NCBI RefSeq assembly: GCF_019970045.1
Contig: NZ_JAHXYI010000012.1
Coordinates: forward strand, 61,621-125,620
DNA length: 64,000 nucleotides
From: Chryseobacterium sp. GVT01B
GTDB taxonomy: Bacteria; Bacteroidota; Bacteroidia; Flavobacteriales; Weeksellaceae
Direction: 5' to 3'
Position 1 is the first letter of the stretch. Each line of letters opens with the position of its first letter. The position numbers and the translations under genes were made by a program. Below the pieces are notes generated by a model that saw nothing but the letters and a program-made list of their open reading frames with translations, had not been told where the DNA came from and ran no database searches. This document shows, piece after piece, positions 16,081-24,508 of this stretch.

Positions 16081-18450
16081 CTACAACCTATCTTGTTCTG
16101 CAGTCTTCTTTATTGTTTTGGCATTTTTTACAGACTGATTTCCGAAGTTGAATTTCAGAGAAATTGTAAAACTCTGAGTATCCCGATAATCTATAAAATA
16201 ATTATCCTGATTGGCATACTTAGTACTTATTTTTTCCTGTGAAGTTTTAAAAATATCATTCAACAAAAGACTCGCTTCCCATTTTTTATTAAAGAATTTT
16301 TTATTGACAACCAGATATGTGGAAGAAGATTCCGAGATTCTGAAAGTTCCCTGTATTCCCGGAGAATAGTAACGGTGTCCCATTTCCATTTTCCAATCGC
16401 TGTTTTTATCGAGTGTAAAGCTTGTTGAGATATTGGATACCCAGTTCCAGACTTTATTTTTATACAGCATTCCGTCTGTTCCTTTGAAATAATTTTCATT
16501 GTGCTCAAGGTTTTCAGACACAATGATGTTCCACCATGGTTTGACCTGAAAATTTTTGTACAGGCTCAATCCGAAGGCTTCTCCTTTTTCAATATTGGTA
16601 AAGTAATAAATAAGACTGTTGGTACTTGGCTCCTGGTATGAAATTTCCATAGACGGATAGATTTCTTTCCTGTAATAGAAATCCAGATTCCAGTCTTTCC
16701 ATGAGTAGGTAAGATTGAGGTTATGGGTGATGGTTGCCTTTAGCTTTGGGTCTCCCTGATAGTACGAAAAGAGATTGTAATAAGATTTTGCAGGGTTCAA
16801 CCATGAATAGGAAGGCCTGCTGATCCTTTTCCCATAAGAGAAACCGAATTCCTGCTTATTTTCTGTGGTATATTGTGCGTAGAAAGTGGGGAAAAACTTC
16901 CAATAGTTGGTTTTATTCAATTCATAAGGTTCAGAGACTACTCCTTCTAGATCCGTCATTTCTGCACGGAGACCTCCTTTGAAATTCCATTTTCCAATAT
17001 TGTAGGCTAATGAAGAATACAGGGCAAAATTATGCTCCTTATAATCAAATATGCTGCTTTTTTCCGGACGGTATTTCAGTACTCCATTTTCGTTATCAGA
17101 AAAATCAAGTTTACTGCTGGTCTTTACAAAACTATATTTTGCTCCGGATTCAAGTTCCAGTTTATCAGTTTTCCACTGATAATCGAATTGAGTGGAATAC
17201 AGCTGAACATCGGCTTTGTTCTTAGTAAGAAAATTATCTTCTTTTGGAGGCTGGCCTGCAAAGTTCAGATTGGTGATGACATTCTGATATTTATCGGCAT
17301 TATTTCCGGTAAAATAATTGATCCATGACAGACTGCTTTTCTTATTAAATTTCCGATCAAGCTGAAAGCTTACAGAATTATTAATGGAACGTGAGCGGTG
17401 ATCGTTGATCGTGGTATAATTAGATTCTACAACATCCTGATTATTATAGATTAATGTAGGAACGTTGTAGGTTCCGAAGGATTTTGGAGAAAAATACCCT
17501 GAGTAGTTGAGGCTTGCATTGGTCAAGCTGTCCAATTCATATTCCACATTAAAATTCAGGGTATTCTGGTTATAGTTTTTATCCTTCCTGTTCATCGTAC
17601 TGACCCATCGGGTTTGGCTTTCCGGGTAGTTCACATAGTCTGTTCCTTCCCGGTAGTACGTTCCCAGCCCTCTATAATAGCTTCCCATAACGGAAAGTTT
17701 ATCTTTTTTATAATATTGGGAAAGACCAAAAACGCCTTTCGCATATTGTGTCTGTACATATTTGGATGAGAGAATTCCGCGGTAGCCTTCAATTTTATTT
17801 TTTTTCAGAACAATATTCAGGACTGCACTTCCCGAAGCTTCATATTTTGCCGGCGGATTGGTAATCACTTCTACCGACTTCACATCATCTCCCTGTGTAT
17901 TTTCCAAAAGATTTTTGAGTTCATCACCCGTCAGCATTATCTTTTTATCATTAATGGTCACCAAAATTGCAGTACTTCCCTTTACCCGGAGTACATCATT
18001 GTTTATTGTAACACTCGGTGTATTTTTTAGAATTTCCCAGGCATTAAGTGAGGAAATATTACTGTTTTCAACATTAAATTCCAGACGGTCCACTTTTCTT
18101 TTCACCAAGGGCTTGCGTTTCGTCATTACCACTCCTTCTATTTCCTGAGATTCTTTTTTAAGGATAATATTCAGTGGCTCAAGCTCTCTCAGATCAATTT
18201 TTTTCTCAAATAAAGAGTATCCTTGGTTTTTAACTACCAGCTTTACATCCTGTTCTGCTATTCCTTCCAGTATAAATTTTCCGTTTTCATCAGTTTTTAA
18301 TTCTTTAATTAATATATTCTGAGAATTATACAGCTCTACTTTTACCAATGATAGCTTTTCATTTTCAGTGTTCGTAACTGTTCCTTCAAGTTTTTGCTTC
18401 TGGGCAAGAAGTAAAATTGGAAAACACAGAAAAAAAAGAATTTTATACAT
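16081..18450 (-). CDS. TonB-dependent-receptor-like outer-membrane beta-barrel protein
   Basis: The 789-residue protein starts with a short signal peptide (to about LLAQ), then a carboxypeptidase-regulatory-like beta-sandwich (about 20-95), a plug-like domain (about 105-215, with NTPSVTINNDVLRVKGS and VEVITNPPAKYEASGSA), and a long barrel rich in aromatic strands. This is the OMP_b-brl_3 type found widely in Bacteroidota. The substrate is unknown. The GLPGLI gene lies upstream on the same strand behind a terminator. A GGTTAA direct repeat 75 bp before this start matches one upstream of the two-component system at 19560, suggesting shared control. Confidence 0.88.
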   Translation of the reverse strand: MYKILFFLCFPILLLAQKQKLEGTVTNTENEKLSLVKVELYNSQNILIKELKTDENGKFILEGIAEQDVKLVVKNQGYSLFEKKIDLRELEPLNIILKKESQEIEGVVMTKRKPLVKRKVDRLEFNVENSNISSLNAWEILKNTPSVTINNDVLRVKGSTAILVTINDKKIMLTGDELKNLLENTQGDDVKSVEVITNPPAKYEASGSAVLNIVLKKNKIEGYRGILSSKYVQTQYAKGVFGLSQYYKKDKLSVMGSYYRGLGTYYREGTDYVNYPESQTRWVSTMNRKDKNYNQNTLNFNVEYELDSLTNASLNYSGYFSPKSFGTYNVPTLIYNNQDVVESNYTTINDHRSRSINNSVSFQLDRKFNKKSSLSWINYFTGNNADKYQNVITNLNFAGQPPKEDNFLTKNKADVQLYSTQFDYQWKTDKLELESGAKYSFVKTSSKLDFSDNENGVLKYRPEKSSIFDYKEHNFALYSSLAYNIGKWNFKGGLRAEMTDLEGVVSEPYELNKTNYWKFFPTFYAQYTTENKQEFGFSYGKRISRPSYSWLNPAKSYYNLFSYYQGDPKLKATITHNLNLTYSWKDWNLDFYYRKEIYPSMEISYQEPSTNSLIYYFTNIEKGEAFGLSLYKNFQVKPWWNIIVSENLEHNENYFKGTDGMLYKNKVWNWVSNISTSFTLDKNSDWKMEMGHRYYSPGIQGTFRISESSSTYLVVNKKFFNKKWEASLLLNDIFKTSQEKISTKYANQDNYFIDYRDTQSFTISLKFNFGNQSVKNAKTIKKTAEQDRL

Positions 18451-18524
18451 GGTTATTTTTTTATCCTAACAAAAACACTGTTCTGTTTACGGCTACAAAA
18501 ATCTGTATTGAAAGGGAGAATTTC

Positions 18525-18541
18525 GGTTAACGGTGGGTTAA
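18525..18541. promoter_or_regulatory. Direct repeat GGTTAA-N5-GGTTAA upstream of the receptor gene
   Basis: Two GGTTAA hexamers are spaced exactly 11 bp start to start, the spacing used by OmpR/PhoP-family dimers. The same arrangement occurs at 19494-19510 in the promoter region of the adjacent OmpR-type system. It lies about 75 bp upstream of the receptor ATG. Confidence 0.55.
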
Positions 18542-18561
18542 TGTCTTTTCTTTAAAATAAG

Positions 18562-18589
18562 AAAACCTGAATTCGGTAATTCAGGTTTT
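18562..18589 (-). terminator. Terminator of the GLPGLI gene
   Basis: A 12-bp perfect stem AAAACCTGAATT / AATTCAGGTTTT with a 4-nt loop lies just after the stop at 18612 in the direction of transcription. It separates the gene from the receptor gene. Confidence 0.8.
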
Positions 18590-18611
18590 AAAATCAATAG
18601 AGTATATTTTT

Positions 18612-19445
18612 TTATGGATAAGGAATGGCTTTATCCAGTTCTATCGGATTATAATATTTTTTGATGTCTATCTGTGTTTGTTTAGTCAAACCCGCAAACT
18701 CTTCTTTACTTTTGATTTGCCGTCCATTAATGCGGACATTCCAGTCCGGCTGAAATTCGGTTCTCATTCTGGCATATGGATCATTATAAAACTCCAGATT
18801 CAGTTTCACCCATTTCTTTAAGTCAATGGCAATAGCATCCAGTGAATAATGTCTTTCAAGAAAGCTTTTTGTATCGTATGTTTTTGGCAGATTTTTATTT
18901 CGGGAGAAAGAATATACAAAATCTTTCTTATCATCTTCCACATACAAAACCAATCCCGGCAATCCTCTGAATTTATAAGGTCCTTCAGGAATGTTGATAT
19001 CCGGCGTAAACCAAGCAGTCCAGTTTCTTCCTCCAAATACAGCAGTTGCTCTTTGTAAATTATAATTATTGATCTTTTTAGTATCAGCCTCTATTTTCCA
19101 CTGAACATTATCTTCGGTTTCAAAAACATAATAATAGGGCATCATCATGATCTGAACAAAGTTTTTATTTTTATTGGAATTTCTTTTTCGGATAATAGTC
19201 TGTCCGGACTGGCTGGTATGTTGGGAAGAAATTCCCCCGTGAAGAATATTCAGAGAATCACTTGCTAAAAATTCAGATTCATAAAACTTTACTTCATCCG
19301 GATTAATATCCAGCACCATTTCTTCTTTATCGTAATTTGTCCCGTTAGGTTCAAATCTGTACTGAAGTTCATATATAAAGCGATGGGTTTGGGCATTGAT
19401 GTGCATCCCAAACATCAGAATAAGAAGAATGAGTATCTTTTTCAT
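18612..19445 (-). CDS. GLPGLI family protein
   Basis: The 277-residue exported protein starts MKKILILLILMFGMHINAQ and contains the family signature FRGLPGLVLYVED near the middle. This Bacteroidota family has no established function; members are often encoded beside TonB-dependent receptors, as here. The start of this gene is divergent from the histidine kinase at 19560, with 114 bp between them containing TTAACC-N4-GGTTAA-N5-GGTTAA boxes. Control by that two-component system is therefore likely. Confidence 0.9.
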   Translation of the reverse strand: MKKILILLILMFGMHINAQTHRFIYELQYRFEPNGTNYDKEEMVLDINPDEVKFYESEFLASDSLNILHGGISSQHTSQSGQTIIRKRNSNKNKNFVQIMMMPYYYVFETEDNVQWKIEADTKKINNYNLQRATAVFGGRNWTAWFTPDINIPEGPYKFRGLPGLVLYVEDDKKDFVYSFSRNKNLPKTYDTKSFLERHYSLDAIAIDLKKWVKLNLEFYNDPYARMRTEFQPDWNVRINGRQIKSKEEFAGLTKQTQIDIKKYYNPIELDKAIPYP

Positions 19446-19483
19446 TAAATGGTCATTAATTTTCTAAAATTACCAAAAACATA

Positions 19484-19510
19484 TTAACCATCAGGTTAAT
19501 AAAAGGTTAA
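19484..19510. promoter_or_regulatory. Operator cluster TTAACC-N4-GGTTAA-N5-GGTTAA
   Basis: TTAACC is at 19484-19489 and GGTTAA at 19494-19499 and 19505-19510. The two direct copies are 11 bp apart. The cluster lies in the divergent region between the GLPGLI gene and the histidine kinase, 14-16 bp upstream of the weak -33 region of the kinase promoter, a position typical of activator sites. Confidence 0.6.
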
Positions 19511-19546
19511 TGACAAAAATACTATTTCAGTAAAATGTTAAAGTTT

Positions 19547-19554
19547 TATCTTTG
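19547..19554 (+). promoter_or_regulatory. -7 element TATCTTTG of the histidine kinase promoter, probably leaderless mRNA
   Basis: TATCTTTG is a perfect match to TAnnTTTG. It ends only five bases before the ATG at 19560, so transcription would start at or next to the start codon. The -33 region is weak (TTTC at 19525). Confidence 0.5.
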
Positions 19555-19559
19555 TTTCA

Positions 19560-20882
19560 ATGATAGCCAAGAGTAAAATTCTGATTTCGGTTTTTGCTGC
19601 ACTGTTCCTGCTTTTACTGGGAATACAGGTTTACTTTATGTACAAGACCTATCAGGTGAAGGAAAGGGACATCTACAGATCTGTGAATGACGGCCTTACT
19701 AATTTCACAGACAGCCTTGAAGACATTCAGGAAGTGAAAGAAAGGAATGACGACTCTCTTCAGGAAATCATTATCAAGTACCATAACAAGGAGATCAGCA
19801 GAAAGGATTTTCTAAATCACTTCATAGAAAACAGAAAATCGGCCAGAGAAAGACTGGTCCATTATATTGACAGCCGCTATCAGAAAGACGGGTATGAAAT
19901 TTCTGCAAGAATCAGATACCTTTCCATTGTTCATCTTCCAGACAGCGCAAAAGTAATTACCGAGCCTATTGTTATTTTTGAGACACAGGATAAGCTTAAA
20001 AATCCACGCATTGCCAGTAATGGAAGCTGGGAAACCTCAACAACTAAAAGAGATGATACGGATAATGGGCAGGTTGAAAAAAAGAATAGTTTTCTGGTTA
20101 AAACGCGGACTGATTTCGAGATTAAAAATATAAAAAGTATTGTTTTCAAGGAGCTTACTTTATTGATTATCTGTTGCATTATACTTCTTTCGGGCGTTCT
20201 TCTGCTTTATATTTTCACGATCAGAAACCTGATTCAGCAGCAGAAGCAGGTGGAAGTTCTCCACACCATTGTGGATAACATTTCACATGAGTTTAAAACT
20301 CCGATCGCCACTTTAAAAATAGCTTCCAAAGCATTAAAAAAAGAATGGAACCCGGAAACACTGCCTCTTATTGACCGTCAGATTTCCCGCCTTGAAAGTC
20401 TGATGGTTCAACTTCATAAGGATGAAATACCTGATGAAATGGCTGAGATACAACCTGAAGACTGGGATTTTTTCATTCAGGATCTTGCGGTTACTTACCC
20501 GAACATTGATTTTAACCTTGAAAATACCATCTCACAAAAGCTCCCTTTTGATAAAAACCTGATGGAAACCGTCATTAAAAATCTTTGTGAAAACAGTGTA
20601 AAATATGGTGCATCTGTTGTTACAATAAATACCCGCAGCCATTCTCAACATCTGGAAATTGAAGTTTCAGACAACGGGCAAGGCATGGAGCCCAAAGAGT
20701 TGAATCATATTTTTGAAAAATTCTACAGAATTCAGAACAATAACATCCATAACAGCAAAGGGCTTGGACTTGGACTTTACTTCGTTAAAAAAATTATTAC
20801 AAAGTACGGAGGTAAAATAGAAGTTTCCAGCAAACCTCGGGCAGGAAGTACCTTTAAAATATCAATTCCTTATGAAAACTAA
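19560..20882 (+). CDS. Two-component sensor histidine kinase (HisKA, OmpR-system type)
   Basis: The 440-residue protein has membrane helices at about 7-28 and 199-220 around a mostly charged periplasmic domain of some 170 residues. The HisKA motif has His243 in NISHEFKTPIATLK. The HATPase domain has an N-box VIKNLCENSVKY, then SDNGQGM and GLGLGLYFVKKII. The layout resembles RprX-type kinases of Bacteroidota. Its stop overlaps the response regulator by 11 bp. The signal is unknown; genomic context points to outer-membrane receptor and GLPGLI functions. Confidence 0.93.
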   Translation: MIAKSKILISVFAALFLLLLGIQVYFMYKTYQVKERDIYRSVNDGLTNFTDSLEDIQEVKERNDDSLQEIIIKYHNKEISRKDFLNHFIENRKSARERLVHYIDSRYQKDGYEISARIRYLSIVHLPDSAKVITEPIVIFETQDKLKNPRIASNGSWETSTTKRDDTDNGQVEKKNSFLVKTRTDFEIKNIKSIVFKELTLLIICCIILLSGVLLLYIFTIRNLIQQQKQVEVLHTIVDNISHEFKTPIATLKIASKALKKEWNPETLPLIDRQISRLESLMVQLHKDEIPDEMAEIQPEDWDFFIQDLAVTYPNIDFNLENTISQKLPFDKNLMETVIKNLCENSVKYGASVVTINTRSHSQHLEIEVSDNGQGMEPKELNHIFEKFYRIQNNNIHNSKGLGLGLYFVKKIITKYGGKIEVSSKPRAGSTFKISIPYEN

Positions 20883-21558
20883 AATCCTTCTGGCAGAAGA
20901 TGATCCGGATTTCGGAATGATTCTGAAGCAGTATCTTGAATTGGAAGATTTTGAAGTCAGTTGGTTTCAGAATCCGGAAGATATTGTTCCCTTACTTCAA
21001 TCTGATTTTCCTTTTCAAATGGGAATTCTGGATGTAATGATGCCCAATCTCGATGGTTTTTCTCTGGCTAAAATGATTTTAAAAGAAAAAAGCAATTTCC
21101 CGCTATTGTTTTTAACGGCTAAAAACCAAAAAATAGACCGGCTGACCGGATTAAAAATAGGTGCTGATGATTATATTGCCAAACCCTGCGATCCTGAAGA
21201 ACTGGTTTTACGTATTAAAAACATTCTGAAAAGAACGCTTCCAGCCGCTACGGAAAGCCAGATAAAAATCGGAGCATTTTCACTGGACACCACCAAACTT
21301 CTGTTATCACATCCTAACGGAAACAACCGGCTGACCATACGGGAACAGGAGCTTTTATTGTATCTTCTGAAACATAACAGGACAATCATCACCAGAGATA
21401 ATATTCTGGATAATCTTTGGGAAACGAATGATTATTTTACCGGAAGAAGCCTTGATGTATTTATCAGCAGACTCCGCAAGTATTTCAACAGTGATCCTCA
21501 AATAAAAATCCAATCCCTGAGAGGAATTGGATTTGAAGTCGATTTTCCAACCAGCTGA
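20872..21558 (+). CDS. OmpR-family response regulator
   Basis: The 228-residue protein has a receiver with Asp10/Asp11, phosphoacceptor Asp54 in GILDVMMPN, and Lys in YIAKP. A winged-helix Trans_reg_C domain follows (about 130-226, with TIREQELLLYLLKHN and RSLDVFISRLRKYF). It is coupled to the kinase by an 11-bp overlap. It is the best candidate to bind the GGTTAA-N5-GGTTAA repeats nearby. Its stop is only 3 bp from the end of the convergent gene, leaving no room for a terminator. Confidence 0.93.
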   Translation: MKTKILLAEDDPDFGMILKQYLELEDFEVSWFQNPEDIVPLLQSDFPFQMGILDVMMPNLDGFSLAKMILKEKSNFPLLFLTAKNQKIDRLTGLKIGADDYIAKPCDPEELVLRIKNILKRTLPAATESQIKIGAFSLDTTKLLLSHPNGNNRLTIREQELLLYLLKHNRTIITRDNILDNLWETNDYFTGRSLDVFISRLRKYFNSDPQIKIQSLRGIGFEVDFPTS

Positions 21559-21561
21559 TTT

Positions 21562-22389
21562 TTATAGAGACAAATTCACAATCACCGGAAAATGGTCTGA
21601 TGGATACAACAGATTTTCTCTTCTGTCATTGATATGTCTGTGAGATCTTATTTTAAAGCCTTGTGTAAAGATGTAATCAATTCTGTCTTTCGGAACTTCA
21701 TTGACATTGAAGCCTGTAAAAGTTCCTACCGGACCGTAATGCTTGGTTTCGGAATGATAAAAAGTGTCTTTCATATTCTGGGAAAGAATTTTAATCGGTT
21801 CCGAATCATCTGTCAGGTTAAAATCGCCGCTCAGAGTTACCGGAAGGTTCTTTGGATTCAGTTCTTTGATCTTTTTCAGGATCAGTTCGGAAGATTTTAC
21901 TCTAGCTACATTTCCTACATGATCAAAATGAAGGTTCATAGCAAGGAATTCTTTTTTTGATTTCTTATCTTTAAATATAGCGTAAGTACAGATTCTGTTT
22001 AGTGCAGCATCCCAGCCTTTTGAAGGTTTTTCCGGGGTTTCAGACAGCCAGAATGTTCCTGATTTTACCGCTTCAAGTTTGTTGGTATCATAAAAAATAG
22101 CTGAAAATTCTCCTTTTTCTTTACCATCGTCTCTTCCTACTCCTATGTAATCATAGTTTTTTAATCCTGCTTTAATATCTTTCATCTGTTCCGGAAGGGC
22201 TTCCTGTACTCCGAAATAATCAGGATGATAATAGGTTAATAAATCTGCAACCTCCTGTTTTCTCTTCGGCCATGCATTGTCTTTATCGGATTCAACATTC
22301 AGTCTGATATTGAAACTCATTACGGTAAGGTCCTGTGAAAATCCTAATGCAAAAAACATCAGGAACACCATTGAAAATCTTAAATTCAT
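21562..22389 (-). CDS. Endonuclease/exonuclease/phosphatase family protein, exported
   Basis: The 275-residue protein begins MNLRFSMVFLMFFALGFSQ, a signal peptide. The EEP fold motifs are MSFNIRL (about 24-30), a catalytic Glu in YFGVQEALPEQ, MNLHFDHVG, SGDFNL and the C-terminal SDHFPV. Such exported members hydrolyse phosphodiesters of nucleic acids, sphingomyelin-like lipids or sugar phosphates; the substrate cannot be read from sequence. A -7-like element TATTTTTG (reverse complement of 22412-22419) lies 22 bp upstream of its ATG and overlaps the T-run of the preceding operon's terminator. Confidence 0.88.
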   Translation of the reverse strand: MNLRFSMVFLMFFALGFSQDLTVMSFNIRLNVESDKDNAWPKRKQEVADLLTYYHPDYFGVQEALPEQMKDIKAGLKNYDYIGVGRDDGKEKGEFSAIFYDTNKLEAVKSGTFWLSETPEKPSKGWDAALNRICTYAIFKDKKSKKEFLAMNLHFDHVGNVARVKSSELILKKIKELNPKNLPVTLSGDFNLTDDSEPIKILSQNMKDTFYHSETKHYGPVGTFTGFNVNEVPKDRIDYIFTQGFKIRSHRHINDRRENLLYPSDHFPVIVNLSL

Positions 22390-22411
22390 ATGTTATTTTA
22401 TCAGTAAGAGA

Positions 22412-22446
22412 CAAAAATAAAACTTCTCTGCGACAGAAAAGCTTTA
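22412..22446 (-). terminator. Terminator of the S8/DUF2589 operon
   Basis: In the minus-strand RNA, UAAAGCUUUUCUG pairs with CAGAGAAGUUUUA (13 bp with two G-U wobbles) around a UCG loop, followed by UUUU. The wobbles pair only in the minus-strand transcript, so it is directional. It begins 10 bp after the last gene of the operon. Confidence 0.6.
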
Positions 22447-22455
22447 TTGATATGA

Positions 22456-22659
22456 TTATATTGTTAAATTATCTTTTTCTTCTTCTATAGATATAAAATA
22501 CTCCTTAAACTCAGTTTCTGAAACGGGTATATTGCTTTCAAGTTTTACCACCCCAATGGTTGTATAGTGAGCAGCCATCCTGATCTTTTTATTTTTGAGA
22601 AGAGCTTCAAGCTTTTTAAAATTTATATCTTTCTTTAAAACGGCGAGATAAGTAATCAT
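22456..22659 (-). CDS. Small protein resembling a stand-alone subtilase propeptide (I9-like) domain
   Basis: The 67-residue protein has no signal peptide. Its pattern is strand-helix-strand (TYLAVLKKD, FKKLEALLKNK, YTTIGVVKLES) and then a helix and a final strand (YFISIEEEKDNL), which matches the I9 propeptide/inhibitor fold of subtilases. The ATG overlaps the stop of the S8 peptidase gene by 4 bp, so the two are made together. The likely role is intramolecular-chaperone-like help or inhibition of the protease. I assign the fold by pattern only, since identity to known I9 domains is low. Confidence 0.6.
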   Translation of the reverse strand: MITYLAVLKKDINFKKLEALLKNKKIRMAAHYTTIGVVKLESNIPVSETEFKEYFISIEEEKDNLTI

Positions 22660-23918
22660 AGGTATACCTGTATTAATCCGTTTCCTATATCTCTGTATTT
22701 TATGCCTTCAATAGGCCTCGCTTTGTTTTCAATAAGTTCCCATATTTCTTTTGCTGATTTATCAGGAAACTGTTCCATATACAAAGCGGCAAGTCCGGAA
22801 ACATGCGGTGCAGCCATACTGGTACCGCTCATCGTATAGTAAAAGTTCTTTTTGTTCTTTGCGTTTTTAGGGTAGGCACTGATAATATCTACTCCGGGCG
22901 CACAGACATTAATATTTCCTCCTGTAGACGGATTGATTCCAGCATTTGAAAACCGGGCAATCTTCATCTGGCCGTCAATAGCTCCTACCGCCATAATAGA
23001 TTTTGAATTGGCCGGCATTGAGACAGGCTGTGGAATCTGCGGTCTGTTGCTGTCATTTCCTGCAGCCGCTATAATAAGACAGTTATTTTCCAGTGCTCTT
23101 TCTCCAATGGTTTCAAAAAGTACGGAAGGCTGATCATCAAGTTTCACAGGAGATGCTAAAGACAGCGATAATATTCTGAATTTCTTCGTAATCGCCCAGT
23201 CAATCGCATCAATCACACTGCTGGTAGTTCCTCTTCCGTTATCCGCGAGCACTTTTGCAATTTTCAGATTGCAGTCTCTGGCAATTCCGTAACGTCTTTC
23301 GGTATCAGATCTCGTATTTCCTGCAGCAACTCCTGCACAATGTGTACCGTGCCCATTAGGATCTCTGTTCCAGTCTTCACCATCGATGAAAGATTTCCCT
23401 TCAATTTCTTCAGAAGAAAAATCGGGATGGGAAGTTTCAAGTCCTGTATCCAGAATGCAGACATCAATCCCTTTTCCTGTATAGTGAGTATTTCCCAGCC
23501 CAATCGCCTGTAATCCCCATTCCATTTCAATGAATGATTTTTGAGGTAAGGGTTTGCTGGTTATGTATTTTTCAAGTTCTGAAATTTTTTCTGAGAGCCC
23601 GGCAGACTGTTTTTTAAGCTCATTAATCAACTGCAGTTCATCCGCAGGAAAAAACTCCCGTTCTTTTTCGTAGTAAACGATAGAATTTGATTCATTTTTC
23701 ACGGCACTTTTCAATTGAACTTCATCCATATTATCCACCACAAGAATGCCCAGGTTTTTGTAAAGCACTCCGTTATCCTGATCAATAATTTCATAGGATC
23801 GGTTTTCTTTGGAAAGAAGTTCTGAAGAAGTAATGCTCACTTCCAGCTCTTTCTCTATTTTTTTGAGTGCAGTCTTCTGCTGATCTTTCAGCAAAACGAT
23901 ATATCTTCCGGTTTCCAT
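22656..23918 (-). CDS. S8 family serine peptidase (subtilase) without a signal peptide
   Basis: The 420-residue protein has an N-terminal I9-like region (about 5-90, YIVLLKDQQKTALKK and NLGILVVDN), a short coiled linker, and a subtilase domain with the complete triad: Asp157 in VCILDTGLE, His190 in NGHGTHCAG and Ser367 in SGTSMAAPH, plus the oxyanion Asn288 in AAAGNDS. No secretion signal is visible, so it should act in the cytoplasm unless exported another way. It is the fourth of five co-directional genes and overlaps the small I9-like gene downstream. The natural substrate may be one of the operon proteins. Confidence 0.93.
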   Translation of the reverse strand: METGRYIVLLKDQQKTALKKIEKELEVSITSSELLSKENRSYEIIDQDNGVLYKNLGILVVDNMDEVQLKSAVKNESNSIVYYEKEREFFPADELQLINELKKQSAGLSEKISELEKYITSKPLPQKSFIEMEWGLQAIGLGNTHYTGKGIDVCILDTGLETSHPDFSSEEIEGKSFIDGEDWNRDPNGHGTHCAGVAAGNTRSDTERRYGIARDCNLKIAKVLADNGRGTTSSVIDAIDWAITKKFRILSLSLASPVKLDDQPSVLFETIGERALENNCLIIAAAGNDSNRPQIPQPVSMPANSKSIMAVGAIDGQMKIARFSNAGINPSTGGNINVCAPGVDIISAYPKNAKNKKNFYYTMSGTSMAAPHVSGLAALYMEQFPDKSAKEIWELIENKARPIEGIKYRDIGNGLIQVYL

Positions 23919-23929
23919 AATACTATTTT

Positions 23930-24508
23930 TTAAATTAATTTCAGAAATACTTTTTCCAGAATAAGGAAAATATCCTCAGGAATAATGATCAGTCTGAGCT
24001 TTTTATTAATTCCTGATATGGCTGTATTCTGCTCAACGAGTGAAGTCCAGAAACGTTCAATTTTAGGAATGGAATTCATGTCTTTCAGCTTTTCATCATC
24101 TAAAATTCCATTTTGGTATAATGACACAATGATTCCTGAAATAAGTTCTTCCGCATCGTCAAGTTTTTTATTTTCCTTTGCGTAGATTTCCATCAGAATA
24201 CCATACATACTTTCCATTCCATTGAATGAAAATCCTCCGAGAAGTTCCCGTCTTCCTGTCATTATTTTCTCCATTTTAATAGGGTTAAAACCTCTTTTCA
24301 CCGTGGAAATCATATTCATAATCTTCAACACTTCAGATTCGTGGCTGGTGTTTCCTTTGGTACGGAAATATTCCAGGACGTCGTTGAGAAATACATCCAG
24401 CCGGGCATCAAAGTCAAATGATTTTGACAGATAAAGAGCCTGAACATCATTGAAATGCTCCAGCAGTTCTTTAATTTTCTGTACCGTAAAGTGAATAAGT
24501 TCCTGCAT
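23930..24508 (-). CDS. Uncharacterised all-helical protein of the S8/DUF2589 operon
   Basis: I do not recognise a family. The 192-residue protein is predicted almost wholly helical, with charged amphipathic helices and a hydrophobic C-terminal helix (LRLIIIPEDIFLILEKVFLKLI region). It has no signal peptide and no catalytic motif that I can see. Its ATG overlaps the stop of the preceding gene as TAATG, and the S8 gene starts 11 bp downstream. It may be an adaptor or regulator in the module. Confidence 0.75.
   Translation of the reverse strand: MQELIHFTVQKIKELLEHFNDVQALYLSKSFDFDARLDVFLNDVLEYFRTKGNTSHESEVLKIMNMISTVKRGFNPIKMEKIMTGRRELLGGFSFNGMESMYGILMEIYAKENKKLDDAEELISGIIVSLYQNGILDDEKLKDMNSIPKIERFWTSLVEQNTAISGINKKLRLIIIPEDIFLILEKVFLKLI

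Noticed and set aside
16081..19445. Receptor plus GLPGLI genes as a SusCD-type polysaccharide utilisation locus
   Set aside because: The receptor is of the OMP_b-brl_3 type; there is no SusD-like lipoprotein or glycosidase beside it.
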